From assembly GCA_020860605.1 (NCBI GenBank), contig JAJBTZ010000061.1:1-64000 (forward strand): a DNA stretch of 64,000 nucleotides, in the 5' to 3' direction. Positions 57,220-64,000 of the stretch are shown here, one piece after another (position 1 is the first letter of the stretch; every line of letters starts with the position of its first letter). The translations under genes were made by a program, and so were the position numbers. The notes beneath the pieces were generated by a model. The model was not told the origin of the DNA. It ran no database searches and saw nothing but the letters and a program-made list of their open reading frames with translations. Source of the stretch: Ruminococcus sp. (GTDB lineage Bacteria; Bacillota; Clostridia; Oscillospirales; Ruminococcaceae).

Positions 57220-58161
57220 ATGCGAATCGTTTTCATGGGAACTCCCACATTTGCAATCCCGTCGCTTGAAGCTCTTTTAGAGAACGGCCACGAAGTTTTG
57301 GCAGTATTCACCCAGACCGACAAGCCAAAGGGCAGGGGAAACAAGATTGCCTTTTCTCCCGTCAAGGAGTACGCAATTGCCCACGACATCCTTGTCTATC
57401 AGCCGAATTCTTTAAAAAAAGAGACCGACACCTATCTCCCGATCTTAAAAGAGCTGTCTCCTGACATGATAGTCGTCGCAGCCTATGGCAAAATCCTGCC
57501 AGCTGAGATTTTGAAGCTTCCGAAGTACGGCTGCATCAACGTCCATGGCTCCCTTCTTCCAAAATATCGTGGAGCTGCCCCAATTCAGTGGACAGTTCTT
57601 AATGGCGACGAATTCGGCGGTATAACCACAATGCAGATGGCAGAAGGCCTCGATACTGGCGACATGCTCTTGAGCGAATCGGTCGCAGTCAAGGAAAACG
57701 AAACCGCCAGTGAACTCTATGACCGCCTCTCCTATGTTGGAGCAGAGCTTCTCATCAGAACAATAAATGGCCTTGTGGCAGGAGAAATCAAGCCAGTCAA
57801 ACAGAACGAAGCCGAAGCTTCCTATGCTCCCATGCTCACAAAAGACATGTGTGGAATCGATTTCAGCCTTTCAGCAAACGAAGTCCACCACAAGATTTTA
57901 GGCCTTTCCGACTCACCCGGAGCCTGTTGCTATCTTGACGGCAAGCGCCTTAAAGTATACCGAAGCGAGCTCGTCTCCACTGAAAAGACAGGCTCAGAGC
58001 CCGGAACAATCATCGACGAGCATGACTTCACCGTTTCCTGTGGTTACGGCTCAGTCAGGTTCACTGAAATCCAGGCGGAAGGCTCCAAGCGGATGAACGT
58101 TTCCGATTATTTAAGAGGCAGACCAGTCAAAAAGGGCACTCGCCTGACCTCAGCTCAATAA
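57220..58161 (+). CDS. fmt: Methionyl-tRNA formyltransferase
   Basis: MRIVFMGTPTFAIPSLEALLENGHEV, NVHGSLLPKYRGAAPIQW; start corrected to ATG 57220. Confidence 0.95.
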   Translation: MRIVFMGTPTFAIPSLEALLENGHEVLAVFTQTDKPKGRGNKIAFSPVKEYAIAHDILVYQPNSLKKETDTYLPILKELSPDMIVVAAYGKILPAEILKLPKYGCINVHGSLLPKYRGAAPIQWTVLNGDEFGGITTMQMAEGLDTGDMLLSESVAVKENETASELYDRLSYVGAELLIRTINGLVAGEIKPVKQNEAEASYAPMLTKDMCGIDFSLSANEVHHKILGLSDSPGACCYLDGKRLKVYRSELVSTEKTGSEPGTIIDEHDFTVSCGYGSVRFTEIQAEGSKRMNVSDYLRGRPVKKGTRLTSAQ

Positions 58162-58189
58162 TACAAAAACCAAGAAAGTAGAAATATAA

Positions 58190-59488
58190 ATGCAGACACC
58201 GAGAGAGATATGTTTAGGATTACTCCTGAAAGTCGAGAAAAATTCAAGCTTTTCTGGGGTTGCCCTTGACAATACGCTATCAAAGACTCGCGATATATCC
58301 GACATCGACCGCCGTTTCATCTCAGCCCTCTACTATGGCGTTTTAGAAAGAAGAATCACCCTCGATGCGGTGATCTCGAAGTATTTAAAAAGGCCTCTTG
58401 AGAAGCTGAATCCCGAAATCCGGGAAATTTTAAGAATGGGAATCTACCAGCTCCTCTACATGGACTCAGTTCCCGACAGTGCAGCAGTCGACGAGAGCGT
58501 CAAGCTCGCAAAGCTTAAGAATCAACCCGCTTCAGGCTTCGTAAACGCTGTTTTAAGAAATTTCATCCGAGACGGCAAGAAGCTCCCAAACAATAGTCTT
58601 TCCCTTGAATATTCCTGCCCCGAATGGCTCGCCAGTATGTGGCTTCGCGACTACGGCGAAGAGGTTGCCCTCTCGATCCTCAAGTCTTCTTTGGGAAGAC
58701 CTCCAACGACCGTCCGATTCAACACAGCTAAATTCAAAACTTCAGATATAATCTCGGAGCTTGCCAATGACGGCATAGAAGCCATCCCGAACGAGTTTAT
58801 CGCGAACTGCTATGACCTCAGAAACTGCGGTTCCGCCGAGAAGCTTTCGGCATATCATAAGGGCATGTTCCACGTTCAGGACGCCTCCTGCCAGCTCTGT
58901 GCCAGTGAACTTGGCGCCAGAGAGGGCGAAACCGTTCTTGACGTTTGCTCCGCTCCCGGAGGCAAAGCCTTCACGATAGCCGAAATCATGAACGATCAGG
59001 GCAGAATCCTCGCCTTTGACCTACACGCTAATCGTGCCAAACTCATCACCGAAGGCGCTGAAAGGCTTGGCTTGAAGATAATTTCAGCTTCAACAAATAA
59101 CGCAAAGCTCTTCAGCGAGAGCATCCCGATGGCTGACAGAGTCCTCTGCGATGTCCCTTGCTCCGGCCTCGGAGTGATCGGCAGAAAGCCGGAGATCAAA
59201 TATAACTACTCGAGCGAAGCAGTTCTCAGCCAGTTCCCGATAGTCCAGTACGAAATCCTGAAGACCTCTTCCCGATACGTAAAACCCGGTGGAACCTTGG
59301 TCTATTCGACCTGCACCTTAAATCGTGCCGAAAACGATCTCATCGCCGAGAGATTTCTTCGGGAAAATCCAGATTTCGAAGGCTGCAAGCTCTCACACTT
59401 CGACGACTACAAAGCGACAATAACCCCAGCCTCATGTCAATACGGCGGCGACGGGTTCTTCATGGCGAAATTCTTAAGAATCGGGTGA
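58190..59488 (+). CDS. rsmB: 16S rRNA (cytosine-5)-methyltransferase RsmB/Sun
   Basis: NusB-like N-terminus; HVQDASCQLCASELGAREGETVLDVCSAPGGKAFTIAE; DVPCSGLGVIGRKPEIK; VYSTCTLNRAEN. Confidence 0.94.
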   Translation: MQTPREICLGLLLKVEKNSSFSGVALDNTLSKTRDISDIDRRFISALYYGVLERRITLDAVISKYLKRPLEKLNPEIREILRMGIYQLLYMDSVPDSAAVDESVKLAKLKNQPASGFVNAVLRNFIRDGKKLPNNSLSLEYSCPEWLASMWLRDYGEEVALSILKSSLGRPPTTVRFNTAKFKTSDIISELANDGIEAIPNEFIANCYDLRNCGSAEKLSAYHKGMFHVQDASCQLCASELGAREGETVLDVCSAPGGKAFTIAEIMNDQGRILAFDLHANRAKLITEGAERLGLKIISASTNNAKLFSESIPMADRVLCDVPCSGLGVIGRKPEIKYNYSSEAVLSQFPIVQYEILKTSSRYVKPGGTLVYSTCTLNRAENDLIAERFLRENPDFEGCKLSHFDDYKATITPASCQYGGDGFFMAKFLRIG

Positions 59489-59493
59489 ACATC

Positions 59494-60531
59494 TTGACCG
59501 ACAACCAGCGAACTGATATACTTTCAATGAGCCTTGATGAGCTCACAGACAAGATGAAAGCCTTGGGCGAAAAGAGCTTCCGCGCCACCCAGATTTACGA
59601 ATGGCTCCACCAGAAGCGAGTGCAAGACTTCTCAGAAATGACGAATCTCTCACTTGCACTGAGAAATAAGCTCTCGGAAGAATTCTATATCGAGAAGCTC
59701 AACTGTGTCAGAAACTTAAAGTCGAGCCTAGATGAGACTGAAAAGTTCTTATTTGAGCTTTCAGACGGAAATCATATCGAAACCGTCCTCATGAGCTATG
59801 AGCATGGCGATTCAATCTGTGTTTCGACTCAGGTCGGCTGCAAGATGGGCTGCCAGTTCTGCGCTTCAACTATCGCTGGCTTCAAAAGAAGCCTCAAGCC
59901 CTCAGAGATTTTATTGCAGCTTTACGAAGCCGAGAGAATTTCGGGTCGCAAGGTCTCGAGCATCGTCCTGATGGGAATCGGCGAACCGCTCGACAACTTC
60001 GACAATGTCGTGAGGTTCCTAAGCCTTCTCTCAAGCGAAAAGGGGACCAACATGAGTCTTCGGCACGTCTCACTCTCAACCTGTGGCCTTGTCGATAGGA
60101 TCTACGACCTGGCATCGCTCAATTTAGGCCTCACTCTTTCGATTTCCCTTCATGCAACGACTGACGAGAAGCGAAGTGCTCTCATGCCAGTCAACAAGCG
60201 ATATAACATAAGCGAACTCATGAAGGCCTGCCGGGACTACTTCGCAAAAACGGGCAGAAGAATCTCGTTTGAATACGCCCTCATCGACGGCACCAACGAC
60301 AGTATGGAGGACGCAAAAGCCCTCGCTAAGCTGGTTTCTGGGATGCCGTCACATATAAATATAATACCAGTCAACAAAATCAAGGAGCGAGAGTTCCATT
60401 CGTCAAGACCAGCAGCAGAGGCCTTCTGCCATAAGCTCATGGGCCTTGGCGTAAACGCAACAGTCAGAAGAACATTAGGCGCGGATATAGACGCCGCCTG
60501 TGGACAACTCAGGCGGGAGTATGAGATATAA
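59494..60531 (+). CDS. rlmN: 23S rRNA (adenine-2503-C2)-methyltransferase RlmN (start TTG 59494 or GTG 59485)
   Basis: EKSFRATQIYEWLHQKRV, CVSTQVGCKMGCQFCASTIAGFKRSL. Confidence 0.93.
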   Translation: MTDNQRTDILSMSLDELTDKMKALGEKSFRATQIYEWLHQKRVQDFSEMTNLSLALRNKLSEEFYIEKLNCVRNLKSSLDETEKFLFELSDGNHIETVLMSYEHGDSICVSTQVGCKMGCQFCASTIAGFKRSLKPSEILLQLYEAERISGRKVSSIVLMGIGEPLDNFDNVVRFLSLLSSEKGTNMSLRHVSLSTCGLVDRIYDLASLNLGLTLSISLHATTDEKRSALMPVNKRYNISELMKACRDYFAKTGRRISFEYALIDGTNDSMEDAKALAKLVSGMPSHINIIPVNKIKEREFHSSRPAAEAFCHKLMGLGVNATVRRTLGADIDAACGQLRREYEI

Positions 60532-60554
60532 GAAAAAATTGTGGAGGCGACAAC

Positions 60555-61283
60555 GTGTTTGCTATAGGAAAAACTGACATCGGCAAGTTAAGGCTTGAGA
60601 ATCAGGATAAATTCAGGGTATGCGTCATAGATGACGATACCGTTTTTGCCGTTGTCTGTGACGGCATGGGAGGGGCAGCCTCAGGTGGTCTCGCAAGCGA
60701 GATGACCTCGAATGCCGTCTATGAGCGAATCCAGCTCAGCTATCGGACTGATATGGAGCCAAAGAGTGTCAAATCGCTTCTTGTCTCCGCTGTCGAAGCG
60801 GCGAATGCCATCGTCTACAACAAGAGCATCGAGGACAAATCAAACGCCGGAATGGGTACCACCTGTGTCACAGCTCTGGTACATAAAAATCTCCTGAGCA
60901 TCACGAGCGTAGGAGACTCCCGGGCATATCTTATCGACAAAACCGGCATAATCCAGATAACCAACGACCACACCGTCGTCGAAATGCTCCATGCCCGTGG
61001 TATCATCAGTGAGATGGAAATGAAGACTCACAAGATGAAAAACGTTATCACCCGTGCTGTAGGAGTCGACAAAACTGTCGAGCCGGACTATTTCGAGGTG
61101 GACCTGAATGGCGGGGAATATGTTCTTATCTGCACCGATGGCCTCACGAATCTCGTGACGGATGAGGATATCTATGCGATGGTTTACAAGCAGCCAATTG
61201 AGCACGCTGTAAACGAGCTCATCAACACCGCCAACGCTCACGGGGGCAAGGACAACATAACAGCCGTACTCATATCGGTTTGA
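60555..61283 (+). CDS. prpC: PP2C-family Ser/Thr phosphatase (PrpC/Stp-like)
   Basis: VCDGMGGAASGGLAS, SVGDSRAYLI, NDHTVVE, CTDGLTNLV, GGKDNITAVLI; precedes the PASTA kinase. Confidence 0.93.
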   Translation: MFAIGKTDIGKLRLENQDKFRVCVIDDDTVFAVVCDGMGGAASGGLASEMTSNAVYERIQLSYRTDMEPKSVKSLLVSAVEAANAIVYNKSIEDKSNAGMGTTCVTALVHKNLLSITSVGDSRAYLIDKTGIIQITNDHTVVEMLHARGIISEMEMKTHKMKNVITRAVGVDKTVEPDYFEVDLNGGEYVLICTDGLTNLVTDEDIYAMVYKQPIEHAVNELINTANAHGGKDNITAVLISV

Positions 61284-61305
61284 AAGGAAAGGAGAAGGTT
61301 TTCGA

Positions 61306-63489
61306 ATGGATAAATTCATCGGTCTGAAGCTTGATGGAAGATACCAGATCACCGAGCTAATCGGTGTCGGCGGAATGTCCGATGTCTACAAGGGCATCGA
61401 CATTATGGAAAACAGAACCGTCGCAGTTAAGATTCTTAAGAAGGAATTTTCCGAAAACGAAGAATTCGTCAGATACTTCAGAAACGAGAGCAGAGCCATC
61501 GCCGTTCTCTCTCATCCTAATATAGTAAAGATTTTCGATGTCGGCTATGAGCATGACCTTCAGTATATCGTCATGGAGTATATCAACGGTATCACCTTAA
61601 AAGAATGTATCGAGCAGAAGGGAATGCTCCAGTGGCGCGAATGTGTCCACTATACAATCCAAATTTTAAGAGCTCTCCAGCTCGCCCACGACAGGGGAAT
61701 TATCCACCGCGACATCAAGCCCCAGAACGTCATGCTCCTTGCAGACGGCACCATCAAGGTGATGGACTTCGGAATCGCGTGCTTCTCCCGCCAGAATGCT
61801 GGAACAAATACCGAAAGAACCATGGGCTCCGTCCACTATGTCTCTCCCGAACAGGCAAGAGGCGAGAGGACAGATGAACGAGGCGACATCTACTCGGTAG
61901 GCGTCATGATGTATGAAATGCTCACCGGCAGAAAACCATTCGATGGCGAAACTCCCGTTGCAGTAGCTCTCAAGCATATGAACGAGGAGCCGGTGAGGCC
62001 ATCAGAATACAATTCAAACATCTATAAAGGCCTCGAAGAAATCGTTCTTCATGCTATGGAGAAGGACCCCACAAAGAGATACCAGTCGGCATCAGGGATG
62101 ATCCGCGACATCGAAGCCTTCAAAGCCGACCAGAGCATCACATTCGGCTACTTCGACGAGCCTATAAAGAAGCCTGAGCAGCAGTCTGGCCTTTTGGATG
62201 GCCTCAAGACCTCTGTCGCCAAAAAGCGCTCCACAAAGCCAAAAGTCAAGAAAGAGAAGCCCAAGCCAGAGCCAGAGCCAGAGGAGATCGAAGAGTATCC
62301 TGAAGAGGACTATGACGATGACGATGATGAGGACGAGCGTCCCCGCCACAACTACATCCTCCCGATCCTCTCTGCGATGACCGTAACCGTCATCATAGTC
62401 GCAACTCTGTTCATGGCAAACGTCATAATGGGTGCATTCCAGACCACAGCGTCTTCCTCAAACGACTATACAATGCCTGACTTAGTAGGCCTTAACTACT
62501 ACGAGGCGCGTTCGCTCTACACCGAAATCCAGCTCGTCGCTTCCGAGGAGTACAGCTCCGAGTACGAGGCGGGAATTATAATGGAGCAGGAAAAGGCAGA
62601 GGGCAGAATCGTCAAGGTCGGTGACGCCATCAAGGTCACCGTCAGCAAGGGAACAAGAACCGTAACTATCCCTGATGTCGTCAACTATCACTATTCATCC
62701 GCCTATGCAGCCCTCACGGGCGAGTCCCTGACAGTCCAGAGAGTCGAAATCGAAAGCGACGATATTTCTTCGGGCTATGTCGTCAAGACCGACCCTGTCG
62801 CATATTCAACCGTCGAGGAAGGCACGACCGTCAAGGTCTACGTCAGTATCGGCCCTTCAACGGAGGACACTACCGTTCCTTCGCTTATCGGAAAGACCGT
62901 TTCCGAGGCTCAGAGTTTACTTGAGGACAACTACCTCGTCCCGAAAACTCAGTATGTTGAGTCGAGCGAGGAAGCCGGCACCGTTATCGACCAGAGCATC
63001 GAGGCTGGCGAAACCGTAACGAGGAACACAACCGTCACAATCTACGTCTCCGATGGAACGGTTACCGAGGAAGAGGTCGACCTTGAGGACGATACAACCG
63101 AGGAAGAAACCACCTATCCCGGAATCATCATCGACGGCGGTAGCACCTCCACAGACGATACTGGCACCGAATCAACTGTCACCGGCAACACCGTAATCCT
63201 CAATATCGACATCCCGTCGAAGGCTACCAACACCTATTACGTGACCGTCTATAACAGCGAAAACGGCGAAGCCCTCACCGGCACAATCACGATGAACGGC
63301 GCTGAGTACGCTGGAGGAACGCTCTCTGTAGCCCTCACCGGCGAAGGCTCGATGACCGTCTACATCATGGCAAAGAGCCCAAGAACCGGCCTCCAGATGA
63401 CGTTTGCCGAGTACGAAATCGACTTCACAACCGGCACATTCTACCGCACGAACTACTGGTCGTCCGCGTTCACCATCATTGATTCCTGA
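61306..63489 (+). CDS. prkC: PASTA-domain Ser/Thr kinase (PrkC/Stk-like) with extra C-terminal domain
   Basis: Kinase HRDIKPQNVML, VMDFGIA; acidic linker; TM; three PASTA repeats; non-PASTA C-terminus. Confidence 0.93.
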   Translation: MDKFIGLKLDGRYQITELIGVGGMSDVYKGIDIMENRTVAVKILKKEFSENEEFVRYFRNESRAIAVLSHPNIVKIFDVGYEHDLQYIVMEYINGITLKECIEQKGMLQWRECVHYTIQILRALQLAHDRGIIHRDIKPQNVMLLADGTIKVMDFGIACFSRQNAGTNTERTMGSVHYVSPEQARGERTDERGDIYSVGVMMYEMLTGRKPFDGETPVAVALKHMNEEPVRPSEYNSNIYKGLEEIVLHAMEKDPTKRYQSASGMIRDIEAFKADQSITFGYFDEPIKKPEQQSGLLDGLKTSVAKKRSTKPKVKKEKPKPEPEPEEIEEYPEEDYDDDDDEDERPRHNYILPILSAMTVTVIIVATLFMANVIMGAFQTTASSSNDYTMPDLVGLNYYEARSLYTEIQLVASEEYSSEYEAGIIMEQEKAEGRIVKVGDAIKVTVSKGTRTVTIPDVVNYHYSSAYAALTGESLTVQRVEIESDDISSGYVVKTDPVAYSTVEEGTTVKVYVSIGPSTEDTTVPSLIGKTVSEAQSLLEDNYLVPKTQYVESSEEAGTVIDQSIEAGETVTRNTTVTIYVSDGTVTEEEVDLEDDTTEEETTYPGIIIDGGSTSTDDTGTESTVTGNTVILNIDIPSKATNTYYVTVYNSENGEALTGTITMNGAEYAGGTLSVALTGEGSMTVYIMAKSPRTGLQMTFAEYEIDFTTGTFYRTNYWSSAFTIIDS

Positions 63490-63490
63490 T

Positions 63491-64000
63491 ATGATTTTTG
63501 AAGGAGTAATAATCAGCTCGTTCGGCTCAGGCTACAAAGTGGCCTCGCTCGACGGCGAAATCTACAATTGCAAAGCAAAGGGGATATTCCGAGCAAGGAA
63601 TATCTCCCCTTGCTGCGGAGACAGGGTGACGGTCGAGACCTCCGACAACTCAGAGCCTCTCATCACCGACATTCACCCAAGAAAAAACGAGATAATAAGG
63701 CCACTGCTCGCTAATCTCGACCAGATGGTCTTCATAATGTCGACCTGTGAGCCACCGCCAAATCTTCTGATGCTCGACAAGTTCTCCGCAGTCGCCCAGT
63801 ACAAGGGCATCGACTCTGTCATCGTCTTTACGAAGACCGACAAGCAGGCTGCCGACGATTATGTGAAGATTTATCAGGGCGTCTATCCCGTTTTCGAAGT
63901 GAATAACGAAACCGGCGAGGGCTGCGACAAGGTCAAGGAAGCCCTCAAGGGCAAATTCTCCGCTTTTTGTGGGAATTCTGGCTCAGGGAAGTCCTCCACC
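63491..64000 (+). CDS. rsgA: Ribosome small subunit-dependent GTPase A, 3' truncated by window edge
   Basis: Manual translation MIFEGVIISSFGSGYKVASLDGEIYNCKAKGIFR...CCGDRVTVE...FCGNSGSGKSST; open to window end; follows prkC. Confidence 0.9.
   Translation, partial: MIFEGVIISSFGSGYKVASLDGEIYNCKAKGIFRARNISPCCGDRVTVETSDNSEPLITDIHPRKNEIIRPLLANLDQMVFIMSTCEPPPNLLMLDKFSAVAQYKGIDSVIVFTKTDKQAADDYVKIYQGVYPVFEVNNETGEGCDKVKEALKGKFSAFCGNSGSGKSST

Overview
This is an almost entirely plus-strand Firmicutes/Clostridia (Oscillospiraceae-like) chromosomal window. It is packed with housekeeping genes in recognisable order: addB(partial)-addA; L20-leader-infC-rpmI-rplT; rRNA methyltransferase-dprA-topA-trmFO-plsX-rnc-radical SAM-smc-ftsY; rdgB::yhbY fusion, nadD::yqeK fusion, LCP-like, rsfS, leuS; rpsU; yqeG, TIM-barrel, pepP, efp, CD1247-like His-rich protein; ribU-like, GH13, ilvA; SAM-I riboswitch-metK-comEA-like; tRNA-Thr; pcrA-DUF4364-yfbR-CDF-DUF3810; GH10 xylanase; asnS-degV; yicC-remA-gmk-rpoZ-priA-def-fmt-rsmB-rlmN-prpC-prkC-rsgA(partial). 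Only an AI-2E-type transporter, an HD-domain gene and the tRNA lie on the minus strand. The accessory hot-spot is about 44.4-49.1 kb. It holds three cassette-like secreted proteins with near-constant promoter, leader palindrome, signal peptide, SP(D/A)TG sorting tail and terminator around divergent mature domains. They are interleaved with a PIN-domain toxin-like gene, two copies of its small partner, and blocks of nested hairpin repeats whose stems vary while a GAA/TTC loop stays constant. Other points of interest: an apparent AUA start codon for infC (the ORF-track start falls in the loop of the upstream attenuator terminator), a ComEA-like gene overlapping metK downstream of a SAM riboswitch, two consecutive gene fusions, a divergent LCP-like protein lacking canonical motifs, and a His/Cys-cluster protein. 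All assignments come from reading the sequence; no database searches were run.
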